Source of the DNA: Eretmocerus hayati
Lineage: Eukaryota; Arthropoda; Insecta; Hymenoptera; Aphelinidae
Length of the DNA: 64,000 bases
Direction of reading: 5' to 3'
NCBI GenBank assembly: GCA_029851415.1
Contig: CM056742.1
Location: forward strand, 81,892,748-81,956,747
Below the pieces are notes generated by a model. That model made no database searches. It worked only from the letters and a program-made list of their open reading frames with translations, and had not been told where the DNA came from. Positions 9,293 through 19,552 of the stretch are shown piece after piece. Positions within the stretch are counted from its first letter, which is position 1; each line of letters opens with the position of its first letter. The position numbers and the translations under genes were made by a program.

Positions 9293-9985
9293 CTGGTTGA
9301 TCAATGATGCGGTCGACGCTCAAATCGGGATTCAAAACTTAGTTGTTGGAGTTCTGCACAAATCAGAGTGTTTGTGGACCTAAGTAGGACCTAAGAGACG
9401 TATTTCGGGTCCCACTTGGTACCAAAGATACTCTTATTATTGCATAACTCCGGGAATCGGGCTTTAATTCATGATTTTAGCGTCAATCGCATCATACATC
9501 AACCAAATATCAGAATCTAGTCTGCTCGGTCTTCGCGGGAATACAAACACTCCTGGATGGGCACAAAAGACGTACTCTGGGTCCTACTTGGTACCACAAA
9601 CACTCTGAATTGTGCAGAACTCCGGCAACTAAGCTTTGAATTCCGATTTGAGCGTCGATTGCGTCATTGATCAACCAAAAACAATGGGAAACCCAGCCTC
9701 CTAGGTCTTTGCGGCAATCCAATCACTCCTAGGTGGGCCAGAAAGACGTATTTCGGGTCGTAATTGGTACAACAGATACTCTTATTATTGCAGAACTCCG
9801 GGTACCGAGTTTCAATTTATAATTTTAGCGTCAATCGCATCTTACATCAACCAAATATCATCAAAATCTAGTCTGCTCAGTCTTCGCGGCAATACAAACA
9901 CCCCTTGGTGGGCCCAGAAGACGTATATTGGGTCTTACTTGATACCACAGATACTCTTATTGTTGCAGAACTCTGAAATCAGGGG
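9293..9985. repeat. ~174-bp satellite, alternating A-B subtypes, one unit inverted
   Basis: Direct units recur with starts near 9395, 9568, 9743 and 9918, each beginning with an AGACGTA-type block and then GGT-C-ACTTGGTACCA. Units 1 and 3 share the ATACTCTTATTATTGCA text, while unit 2 differs (CACTCTGAATTGTGCAG), giving a dimeric ~350-bp higher-order period. The segment 9293-9390 matches unit 2 in the opposite orientation. No coding function is seen. It resembles centromeric or dispersed satellite DNA. Confidence 0.75.
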
Positions 9986-10026
9986 TCTCTCATCACTTGA
10001 CACGACAGAACAGTGTTCTGCTTTCC

Positions 10027-10726
10027 TATCACAGTTTAGAGATTAAAATAATGCCTCCTCTCCACATCAATCCTCTGAGAAGACTGAGTCAGAAGGAAAT
10101 CTTTTAAGGCCTCTTTGAATACTGATATTCTCCTCAGCTGCCGAAAGCCCGGAGGGAGAAAGTTCCACAGATGAGCACATTGAGCCTGGAATGATCTTCT
10201 TCCGTACTCAAGTCTCATATTGGGAACCAACCTTGAGTACCCGCTCTTCTGCATCACCACTTGCGGGGCGTTCAGATTGGTACCTGGTAAACATCGCAGC
10301 TAGGTAGCCAGGTTCTCCAAGATGCATGATCTTATGCATTAAAAGTGCTGCGAAGTACATTCTCCGCGAATCAGTACGTAACCAACCCAAACGCTCCCTA
10401 AACGGGGTGATGTGCTCGTCTCTCCTAAGATCAAAAATGTACCTCAAACATGAATTGCTCAGTCGCTGTATCCGTTGCCGCTGTTCGTCCGTGGCGTCGA
10501 GGTACACGACTGTGCAATAATCTAAATGCGGTTGAACTAATGACTCGACTAGGCGAATTCGGAGAGGTCTGGTGATACACGCCCTAAAAAACCGCAATCT
10601 GTATAGGGCTCTATTCACTTTCTTAGTTACTTGGTCGATGTGCGGTTTCCACGTCAGTTCACTATCAAGTGTAACAGCAAGACTCACGACCGTGTCGCTG
10701 AACGGAATGAACTTTCCTTCCTGTAT

Positions 10727-10730
<4 letters not shown>
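10027..10730 (-). pseudogene. Family A (CR1/L2-like) reverse transcriptase tail, truncated both ends
   Basis: The minus-strand frame encodes the thumb and C-terminal part of the family A ORF2. It starts in the block I-Q-E-G-K-F-I-P-F-S-D and runs through W-K-P-H-I-D-Q-V-T-K-K, R-L-V-E-S-L-V-Q-P-H-L-D-Y and L-R-R-D-E-H-I-T-P-F-R-E. A frameshift near 10230 is followed by the conserved end (C-A-H-L-W-N-F-L-P-P-G). Its 5' side stops abruptly at 10730 against a (GA)n tract. The 3' UTR and tail are missing below 10027. The same protein occurs in three other copies in this window. Confidence 0.85.

Positions 10731-10800
<70 letters not shown>
10731..10800. repeat. (GA)n microsatellite between family A and R1L
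   Basis: A nearly pure GA run. It carries the 5' truncation of the family A fragment on one side and the start of an R1L 3' UTR on the other. Confidence 0.95.
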
Positions 10801-10801
<1 letters not shown>

Positions 10802-10870
10802 GGAACAATGGAGAAAGAGAGGGAACAATGGAGAAAGAGAGGGAACAATGGAGAAAGAGAGGGAACAATG
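10791..10870 (+). repeat. 20-bp minisatellite, 4 copies
   Basis: Four tandem copies of a 20-bp GA-rich unit containing GAGGGAACAATG lie in the R1L 3' UTR. The equivalent place at 21800 has one copy, so it expanded here. Confidence 0.9.
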
Positions 10871-11245
10871 AAGAGTGAAGATAGAAGATGCCGACAAGTG
10901 GCCGAAGAGAGAAGATGGAGAAGAGGGACGCTCGCAATCGACCGCGAGACATGCCGCTCATCCTGAAGTAATGCTCACGCGGTTCCGGGATGAGATGGTA
11001 GATGCAGGTGGATCTCCTTCTTGATTGCCCGATGCCCTAGGTATCGGACATCGAGGGGAGAGGGATATTACACGGCCGGGCCCACCTCTCGGTGGGCCCC
11101 ACCCAAACCCGTGTCCCGCCTGGTATGGCCTGCGTGCGCTATGCGTAGTCCGCGTAAGCTGAACCAGTCCGGTGTCTGGGGACGGATCCGAGGGATCCTG
11201 AGGCAGATTTTGCCCTCTAACCACCTTAAAAAGAAAGAGAAAAAA
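10801..11245 (+). mobile_element. R1L 3' UTR fragment (variant I), 5'-truncated
   Basis: It matches 21800-22195, the 3' UTR of R1L copy 5, including GATGCCGACAAGTGG, the GGTTCCGGGATGAG block and the end CCACCTTAAAA. It has an impure A-rich tail followed by (GA)n at 11246-11263. No coding sequence is left. Confidence 0.85.
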
Positions 11246-11263
11246 GAGAGAGAGAGAGAGAGA

Positions 11264-13802
11264 CCGCGTGGCGATCAAGGAAACTAAAACGACCATCACT
11301 GGAAGAAGATGATAGGGCGTACAGAGAAGCAAAGAAGGCTCTCGTTCTAGCCATCCGGAGAAGCAAAGAGAAGTGCTGGGGTGAATTGTGCGACATGGTT
11401 AATGGAGACCCGTGGGGTACGCCATACCGCGTGGTCATGTCCAAGGTCCGACCCCGGAGGGGCAACCCAGCACCGACTGATGCAGCTACCTTGCGCAGCA
11501 TCGTGGAAGACCTCTTCCCAGCAGGAGAACCCAGAGTCACATTCCCTCCAGAGAGCGACGACCCCGTCCCGCTCTTCACTATGCAAGAACTACTCATAGC
11601 GGCGAAGAGACTGCCCAACGGCAAGGCCCCTGGCCTGGACGGCATTCCAAACGAGGCTCTGAAACTGGTCTTCAAATACAACCCAGATTTACTCCTCGAC
11701 CTCTTCAACATCTGTCTGAGCGCGGGAAATTTCCCGGATAAGTGGAAACGCCAGAAGCTGGTCCTGATACCTAAAGGTCAAGGAGGTCAACGCCCTCTCA
11801 GCATGCTCGACAATATCGGGAAAATGTACGAGAGGATGGTGCTCAACAGGGTGGAAAAAGCCTACGAAGAGAGCGGCGGGCTATCACCAATGCAGTTTGG
11901 GTTCCGGAAGGGACGAAGCACTGTGCACGCGAGCGAGGAGGTCCAAGAGCGGGTGAAAGCGTCGGTAGGGAACCCATACCAAGGAAGAGGGGGATTCTGT
12001 GCCATTATTGCGTTGGACATAAAGAACGCGTTCAACTGCGCGAGCTGGGAGCGAGTCTATCAATCCCAAGCAGGTAAAGTGCCGCCCTATCTACTAGCCA
12101 TCACGAGTGACTATCTGCGGAACAGGACACTCGTGTACGACACCGACGAGGGACAAGAGATCCGGGAACTGTCCGCCGGAATTGGACAGGGATCGGTTTC
12201 CGGGCCGTTCAACTGGAACACCCAGTACGACAGTTTACTGTCTATTGAACTGCCCGAAGGAGTGATAATAGTGGCTTTCGCGGACGACGCGGGGCTCATA
12301 GTCTGGTCCGACAACGAGGAACTCTTGGGTAGACGCGCAAACGAGGCGCTGGCCCGAGTCTACGAGTGGATGATCAGCAGGCTCCTAGAGCTTGCTGTCA
12401 AGAAGTGCGAAGCAATCGTGGTCACAAGACGCAGGAAGTTTGACTTGCCCCACTTTTACATCAACGGGCAAGAGATCCCACGCAAGACAGAGCTGAAATA
12501 CCTCGGCGTATGGCTTGACGACAAGTGGTCGTTCAAGAAGCACATCCAGGAGGCCGCCCAGAAAGCGAGCAGGGTTGGTGCGGCGCTTCAACGGCTGATG
12601 CCGAATATCGGAGGACCCAAGGAAAAGAGGCGCGTACTTCTCAACACCGTCAGCACCTCTATCATGCTCTACGGTGCACCCGTGTGGGGGGAGAGAGTAG
12701 AGAAGACCATCATCGAGATGAGAATGGGGCCTGTCCACCGAAGAGCGGCCCTGAGGAGTATCCGTGCCTACCGCACTGTGTCGGGAGATGTGGCTTACGT
12801 ATTGGCGAGTACTCCGCCCATCAACTTGCTCGTCGCGGAGCGAGTGAGGATCTGGGACCGCCAGAAAGTGATCGGAGCCGAACGAGTACTCACTCCGACG
12901 ATGAAGGAGATCATCCGCGACAACGAGAAGGAAACCACCCTGGAGCATTGGCAAACTGAGTGGGATTCGCCATTCGCAAACGGCAGATGGACGCACCGGC
13001 TGATCCGTGACGTAGCCAAGTGGGCGGAACGCACCCACGGAGAGATGGACTACTGGACGACGCAGGCACTGAGCGATCATGGTTGCTTCGGTTCCTATCT
13101 AACCAGGTTCAAGAAGAGGACGATCCCAGCATGTCAGTCATGCGGGGACGAATGGGATGACGCCGAACATGCCCTGTTCAAGTGCAGCAACACCCGGAGA
13201 GAGCGCGCCGAGCTGGATGAATGGCTGGGTGATCAACTAACACCTGAGAATCTCGTCCCGTACTTGCTCCGCAACCAGGAGACATGGGATAGACTCACCG
13301 GATACATCAAGCTGGTGATGACCCGCAAAGAGGAGAAAGAGAGGGAAGTAAGGCGCCTCGAAGCAGGCGGATCACAGTGACTCTGCCGATTGAAACAGAA
13401 GAGGCCCAAATGATTCCAGGAGGAATCTGATGCACTGAAGAGGGAAGAGAGAAGAAAGAAGAGAGAAGAAAGAAGATGAAGAATGAAGAGATGGAAGAAG
13501 ATCGAAGAAAGGGAAACAACTCCTGCGAGTCGTGAGAAGAGAGACGCTCGATCCTGAGCGCGAGACGCCGCCGGCCCTGAAGTAATGCTCACGCGGTGCC
13601 GGGGCCGGATTGGTAAGTTGGTGGATCTCTCCCTTGTCCAATGGCCGGCGCCAACGGAGAAGGAAGAGAGGGTTTACCCGGTTCGGATGGCCGTATCGAT
13701 GCGGATTCCAGCCCGGGACTGTTGGGGAGGTGCTGGCCAGCCGTGTTTGGCTGACCGGTGCCTCTCCTTCGTACGTCGCAGCGTATTTGCCCTACAACCA
13801 CC

Positions 13803-13830
<28 letters not shown>
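11264..13830 (+). mobile_element. R1L copy 1, 5'-truncated non-LTR retrotransposon
   Basis: This is the longest R1L copy after copy 5. It starts directly at a (GA)n tract, carries the reverse transcriptase frame (11269-13380), a 3' UTR of variant II, and a 26-A tail at 13805-13830 followed by another (GA)n. The 5' part with the endonuclease is missing. Each later copy sits in the GA tract behind the previous one. Confidence 0.9.
11269..13380 (+). pseudogene. R1-clade-like reverse transcriptase, N-terminally truncated (copy 1)
   Basis: An open frame of ~703 codons reads straight out of the GA tract. Reverse transcriptase blocks appear in order: L-P-N-G-K-A-P-G-L-D-G-I-P (fingers), Q-F-G-F-R-K-G-R-S-T, motif A A-L-D-I-K-N-A-F, motif B G-Q-G-S-V-S-G-P, motif C V-A-F-A-D-D-A-G, and E-L-K-Y-L-G-V-W-L-D. 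The C-terminus has a CX2CX8HX4C zinc knuckle (starting CQSCGDEW), as in R1/TRAS/Waldo-type elements, where it helps bind template or target. The N-terminal endonuclease is absent, so the copy is dead although the frame is intact. F-A-D-D-A replaces the more common F-A-D-D-x-x variants. Confidence 0.88.
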
Positions 13831-13834
<4 letters not shown>

Positions 13835-13846
13835 GAGAGAGAGAGA

Positions 13847-15277
13847 CGGGTTCAAGCGTCGGTAGGGAACCCATACCAAGGAAGAGGAGGATTCTGTGCC
13901 ATCATCGCGTTGGACATAAAGAACGCATTCAACTGCGCGAGCTGGGAGCGAGTCTATCAATCCCAAGCAGGTAAAGTGCCCCCCTATCTACTAGCCGTCA
14001 CGAGTGACTACCTGCGGAACAGGACCCTCGTGTACGACACCGACGAGGGACAAGAGATTCGGGTACTTTCCGCCGGAATCGGACAGGGATCGGTCTCCGG
14101 GCCGTTCAACTGGAACACCCAGTATGACAGCTTACTGTCTATCGAACTGCCAGAAGGAGTGATAATAGTGGCTTTCGCGGACGACGCGGGACTCATAGTA
14201 TGGGCTGACAACGAGGAACTCTTGGGTAGACGCGCGAACGAAGCGCTGGCCCGAGTCTACGAGTGGATGATTAGCAGGCTTCTGGAGCTCGCTGTCAAGA
14301 AGTGCGAAGCAATCGTGGTCACAAGGCGTAGGAAGTTTCACCTACCCCGGTTTCATATCAACGGGCAAGAGATTCCACGGAAGACAGAGCTGAAATACCT
14401 CGGTGTATGGCTCGATGACAAGTGGTCGTTCAAGAAGCACATCCAGGAAGCCGCCCAGAAGGCGAGCAGGGTCGGTGCGGCGCTCCAGCGGCTTATGCCG
14501 AATATCGGAGGACCCAAGGAAAAAAGGCGCGCACTTCTCAACACCGTCACTACCTCCATCATGCTGTACGGTGCACCCGTGTGGGGGAAGAGAGTAGAGA
14601 AGACCATCATCGAGAAGAGAATGGGGCCTGTCCACCGAAGAGCGGCCCTGAGGAGTATCCGTGCCTACCGCACTGTGTCAGGAGATGCGGCTTACGTATT
14701 GGCGAGTACTCCGCCCATCCACTTGCTCGTCGCGGAGCGAGTGAGGATCTGGGACCGCCAGAAAGTGATCGGAGCCGAACGAGTACTCACTCCGACGATG
14801 AAGGAGATTATCCGCGACAACGAGAAGGAAACCACCCTTGAGCATTGGCAAACTGAGTGGGATTCGCCATTTGCAAACGGCAGATGGACGCACCGGCTGA
14901 TCCGTGACGTAGCCAAGTGGGCGGAACGCACCCACGGAGAGATGGACTACTGGACGACGCAGGCACTGAGCGATCATGGTTGCTTCGGTTCCTATCTAAC
15001 CAGGTTCAAGAAGAGGACGATCCCAGCATGTCAGTCATGCGGGGACGAATGGGATGACGCCAAACATGCCCTGTTCAAGTGCAGCAACACCCGGAGAGAG
15101 CGCGCCGAGCTGGATGAATGGCTGGGTGATCAACTAACACCTGAGAATCTCGTCCCGTACTTGCTCCGCAACCAGGAGACATGGGATAGACTCACCGGAT
15201 ACATCAAGCTGGTGATGACCCGCAAAGAGGAGAAAGAGAGGGAAGTAAGGCGCCTCGAAGCAGGCGAATCACAGTGA
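13847..15277 (+). pseudogene. R1L reverse transcriptase fragment (copy 2)
   Basis: The frame begins at R-V-Q-A-S-V-G-N, just before motif A, so the fingers are missing. Motifs A, B and C (FADDAGLIV) and the C-terminal zinc knuckle remain. The open frame continues upstream only through the translated UTR and poly-A of copy 1, which is not meaningful. Copies 2, 3 and 4 share a private Lys in the zinc-knuckle spacer (D-D-A-K-H) where copies 1, 5 and 6 have Glu. Confidence 0.85.
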
Positions 15278-15698
15278 CTCTGCCGATTGAAACAGAAGAG
15301 GCCCAAATGATTCCAGGAGGAATCTGATGCACTGGAGAGGGAAGAGAGAAGAAAGAAGAGAGAAGAAAGAAGATGAAGAATGAAGAGATGGAAGAAGATC
15401 GAAGAAAGGGAAACAACTCCTGCGAGTCGTGAGAAGAGAGACGCTCGATCCTGAGCGCGAGACGCCGCCGGCCCTGAAGTAATGCTCACGCGGTGCCGGG
15501 GCCGGATTGGTAAGTTGGTGGATCTCTCCCTTGTCCAATGGCCGGCGCCAACGGAGAAGGAAGAGAGGGTTTACCCGGTTCGGATGGCCGTATCGATGCG
15601 GATTCCAGCCCGGGACTGTTGGGGAGGTGCTGGCCAGCCGTGTTTGGCTGACCGGTGCCTCTCCTTCGTACGTCGCAGCGTATTTGCCCTACAACCAC

Positions 15699-15730
<32 letters not shown>
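13847..15730 (+). mobile_element. R1L copy 2, unit 1 of a 1.9-kb tandem array
   Basis: It begins at CGGGTTCAAGCG after (GA)n and ends with a variant II 3' UTR, 28 A's and (GA)n. The next two units repeat it with a period of 1899-1900 bp and almost no substitutions. The shared internal 5' breakpoint shows duplication rather than independent insertion. Confidence 0.9.
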
Positions 15731-15732
<2 letters not shown>

Positions 15733-15745
15733 AGAGAGAGAGAGA

Positions 15746-17176
15746 CGGGTTCAAGCGTCGGTAGGGAACCCATACCAAGGAAGAGGAGGATTCTGTGCCA
15801 TCATCGCGTTGGACATAAAGAACGCATTCAACTGCGCGAGCTGGGAGCGAGTCTATCAATCCCAAGCAGGTAAAGTGCCCCCCTATCTACTAGCCGTCAC
15901 GAGTGACTACCTGCGGAACAGGACCCTCGTGTACGACACCGACGAGGGACAAGAGATTCGGGTACTTTCCGCCGGAATCGGACAGGGATCGGTCTCCGGG
16001 CCGTTCAACTGGAACACCCAGTATGACAGCTTACTGTCTATCGAACTGCCAGAAGGAGTGATAATAGTGGCTTTCGCGGACGACGCGGGACTCATAGTAT
16101 GGGCTGACAACGAGGAACTCTTGGGTAGACGCGCGAACGAAGCGCTGGCCCGAGTCTACGAGTGGATGATTAGCAGGCTTCTGGAGCTCGCTGTCAAGAA
16201 GTGCGAAGCAATCGTGGTCACAAGGCGTAGGAAGTTTCACCTACCCCGGTTTCATATCAACGGGCAAGAGATTCCACGGAAGACAGAGCTGAAATACCTC
16301 GGTGTATGGCTCGATGACAAGTGGTCGTTCAAGAAGCACATCCAGGAAGCCGCCCAGAAGGCGAGCAGGGTCGGTGCGGCGCTCCAGCGGCTTATGCCGA
16401 ATATCGGAGGACCCAAGGAAAAAAGGCGCGCACTTCTCAACACCGTCACTACCTCCATCATGCTGTACGGTGCACCCGTGTGGGGGAAGAGAGTAGAGAA
16501 GACCATCATCGAGAAGAGAATGGGGCCTGTCCACCGAAGAGCGGCCCTGAGGAGTATCCGTGCCTACCGCACTGTGTCAGGAGATGCGGCTTACGTATTG
16601 GCGAGTACTCCGCCCATCCACTTGCTCGTCGCGGAGCGAGTGAGGATCTGGGACCGCCAGAAAGTGATCGGAGCCGAACGAGTACTCACTCCGACGATGA
16701 AGGAGATTATCCGCGACAACGAGAAGGAAACCACCCTTGAGCATTGGCAAACTGAGTGGGATTCGCCATTTGCAAACGGCAGATGGACGCACCGGCTGAT
16801 CCGTGACGTAGCCAAGTGGGCGGAACGCACCCACGGAGAGATGGACTACTGGACGACGCAGGCACTGAGCGATCATGGTTGCTTCGGTTCCTATCTAACC
16901 AGGTTCAAGAAGAGGACGATCCCAGCATGTCAGTCATGCGGGGACGAATGGGATGACGCCAAACATGCCCTGTTCAAGTGCAGCAACACCCGGAGAGAGC
17001 GCGCCGAGCTGGATGAATGGCTGGGTGATCAACTAACACCTGAGAATCTCGTCCCGTACTTGCTCCGCAACCAGGAGACATGGGATAGACTCACCGGATA
17101 CATCAAGCTGGTGATGACCCGCAAAGAGGAGAAAGAGAGGGAAGTAAGGCGCCTCGAAGCAGGCGAATCACAGTGA
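15746..17176 (+). pseudogene. R1L reverse transcriptase fragment (copy 3)
   Basis: This is essentially identical to copy 2 over the whole frame, including the private Lys in the zinc knuckle. It lacks the RT fingers and the endonuclease. It is part of the tandem array and is not independently mobile. Confidence 0.85.
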
Positions 17177-17597
17177 CTCTGCCGATTGAAACAGAAGAGG
17201 CCCAAATGATTCCAGGAGGAATCTGATGCACTGGAGAGGGAAGAGAGAAGAAAGAAGAGAGAAGAAAGAAGATGAAGAATGAAGAGATGGAAGAAGATCG
17301 AAGAAAGGGAAACAACTCCTGCGAGTCGTGAGAAGAGAGACGCTCGATCCTGAGCGCGAGACGCCGCCGGCCCTGAAGTAATGCTCACGCGGTGCCGGGG
17401 CCGGATTGGTAAGTTGGTGGATCTCTCCCTTGTCCAATGGCCGGCGCCAACGGAGAAGGAAGAGAGGGTTTACCCGGTTCGGATGGCCGTATCGATGCGG
17501 ATTCCAGCCCGGGACTGTTGGGGAGGTGCTGGCCAGCCGTGTTTGGCTGACCGGTGCCTCTCCTTCGTACGTCGCAGCGTATTTGCCCTACAACCAC

Positions 17598-17629
<32 letters not shown>
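15746..17629 (+). mobile_element. R1L copy 3, unit 2 of the tandem array
   Basis: It has the same 5' breakpoint as copy 2, and its tail has 29 A's followed by (GA)n. The difference from copy 2 is mainly homopolymer length. Confidence 0.9.
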
Positions 17630-17632
<3 letters not shown>

Positions 17633-17645
17633 AGAGAGAGAGAGA

Positions 17646-19076
17646 CGGGTTCAAGCGTCGGTAGGGAACCCATACCAAGGAAGAGGAGGATTCTGTGCCA
17701 TCATCGCGTTGGACATAAAGAACGCATTCAACTGCGCGAGCTGGGAGCGAGTCTATCAATCCCAAGCAGGTAAAGTGCCCCCCTATCTACTAGCCGTCAC
17801 GAGTGACTACCTGCGGAACAGGACCCTCGTGTACGACACCGACGAGGGACAAGAGATTCGGGTACTTTCCGCCGGAATCGGACAGGGATCGGTCTCCGGG
17901 CCGTTCAACTGGAACACCCAGTATGACAGCTTACTGTCTATCGAACTGCCAGAAGGAGTGATAATAGTGGCTTTCGCGGACGACGCGGGACTCATAGTAT
18001 GGGCTGACAACGAGGAACTCTTGGGTAGACGCGCGAACGAAGCGCTGGCCCGAGTCTACGAGTGGATGATTAGCAGGCTTCTGGAGCTCGCTGTCAAGAA
18101 GTGCGAAGCAATCGTGGTCACAAGGCGTAGGAAGTTTCACCTACCCCGGTTTCATATCAACGGGCAAGAGATTCCACGGAAGACAGAGCTGAAATACCTC
18201 GGTGTATGGCTCGATGACAAGTGGTCGTTCAAGAAGCACATCCAGGAAGCCGCCCAGAAGGCGAGCAGGGTCGGTGCGGCGCTCCAGCGGCTTATGCCGA
18301 ATATCGGAGGACCCAAGGAAAAAAGGCGCGCACTTCTCAACACCGTCACTACCTCCATCATGCTGTACGGTGCACCCGTGTGGGGGAAGAGAGTAGAGAA
18401 GACCATCATCGAGAAGAGAATGGGGCCTGTCCACCGAAGAGCGGCCCTGAGGAGTATCCGTGCCTACCGCACTGTGTCAGGAGATGCGGCTTACGTATTG
18501 GCGAGTACTCCGCCCATCCACTTGCTCGTCGCGGAGCGAGTGAGGATCTGGGACCGCCAGAAAGTGATCGGAGCCGAACGAGTACTCACTCCGACGATGA
18601 AGGAGATTATCCGCGACAACGAGAAGGAAACCACCCTTGAGCATTGGCAAACTGAGTGGGATTCGCCATTTGCAAACGGCAGATGGACGCACCGGCTGAT
18701 CCGTGACGTAGCCAAGTGGGCGGAACGCACCCACGGAGAGATGGACTACTGGACGACGCAGGCACTGAGCGATCATGGTTGCTTCGGTTCCTATCTAACC
18801 AGGTTCAAGAAGAGGACGATCCCAGCATGTCAGTCATGCGGGGACGAATGGGATGACGCCAAACATGCCCTGTTCAAGTGCAGCAACACCCGGAGAGAGC
18901 GCGCCGAGCTGGATGAATGGCTGGGTGATCAACTAACACCTGAGAATCTCGTCCCGTACTTGCTCCGCAACCAGGAGACATGGGATAGACTCACCGGATA
19001 CATCAAGCTGGTGATGACCCGCAAAGAGGAGAAAGAGAGGGAAGTAAGGCGCCTCGAAGCAGGCGAATCACAGTGA
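17646..19076 (+). pseudogene. R1L reverse transcriptase fragment (copy 4)
   Basis: The same truncated frame as copies 2 and 3, with no visible amino-acid change. Motif C FADDAG and the CX2CX8HX4C knuckle are present. The fingers and endonuclease are missing. Confidence 0.85.
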
Positions 19077-19516
19077 CTCTGCCGATTGAAACAGAAGAGG
19101 CCCAAATGATTCCAGGAGGAATCTGATGCACTGGAGAGGGAAGAGAGAAGAAAGAAGAGAGAAGAAAGAAGATGAAGAATGAAGAGATGGAAGAAGATCG
19201 AAGAAAGGGAAACAACACCTGCGAGTCGTGAGAAGAGAGACGCTCGATCCTGAGCGCGAGACGCCGCCGGCCCTGAAGTAATGCTCACGCGGTGCCGGGG
19301 CCGGATTGGTAAGTTGGTGGATCTCTCCCTTGTCCAATGGCCGGCGCCAACGGAGAAGGAAGAGAGGGTTTACCCGGTTCGGATGGCCGTATCGATGCGG
19401 ATTCCAGCCCGGGACTGTTGGGGAGGTGCTGGCCAGCCGTGTTTGGCTGACCGGTGCCTCTCCTTCGTACGTCGCAGCGTATCTGCCCTACAACCACCTT
19501 AAAAAAAAAGAAAAAG

Positions 19517-19523
<7 letters not shown>
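17646..19523 (+). mobile_element. R1L copy 4, unit 3 of the tandem array
   Basis: It has the same 5' breakpoint. The 3' UTR carries one private substitution near 19216 (ACACCTG instead of ACTCCTG). Its tail is shorter and impure, A's broken by G, then (GA)n into copy 5. This impurity marks the array edge. Confidence 0.88.

Positions 19524-19550
<27 letters not shown>

Positions 19551-19552
<2 letters not shown>

Noticed and set aside
9293..9985. CRISPR-like array
   Set aside because: Units are ~174 bp diverged satellite monomers without short repeat and unique spacer structure, in a eukaryotic context.
10208..10900. Long Ser/Leu-rich and Arg/Glu-rich frames over GA/TC tracts
   Set aside because: They are translations of the dinucleotide repeat; only the retrotransposon part has coding similarity.
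12385..13080. Long minus-strand frame opposite R1L copy 1
   Set aside because: It is a shadow of the RT frame, repeated in every R1L copy with changes that follow the plus-strand protein.
13610..13846. Apparent N-terminal domain on R1L copies 2 and 4
   Set aside because: It is the translated 3' UTR, poly-A and GA tract of the preceding copy.
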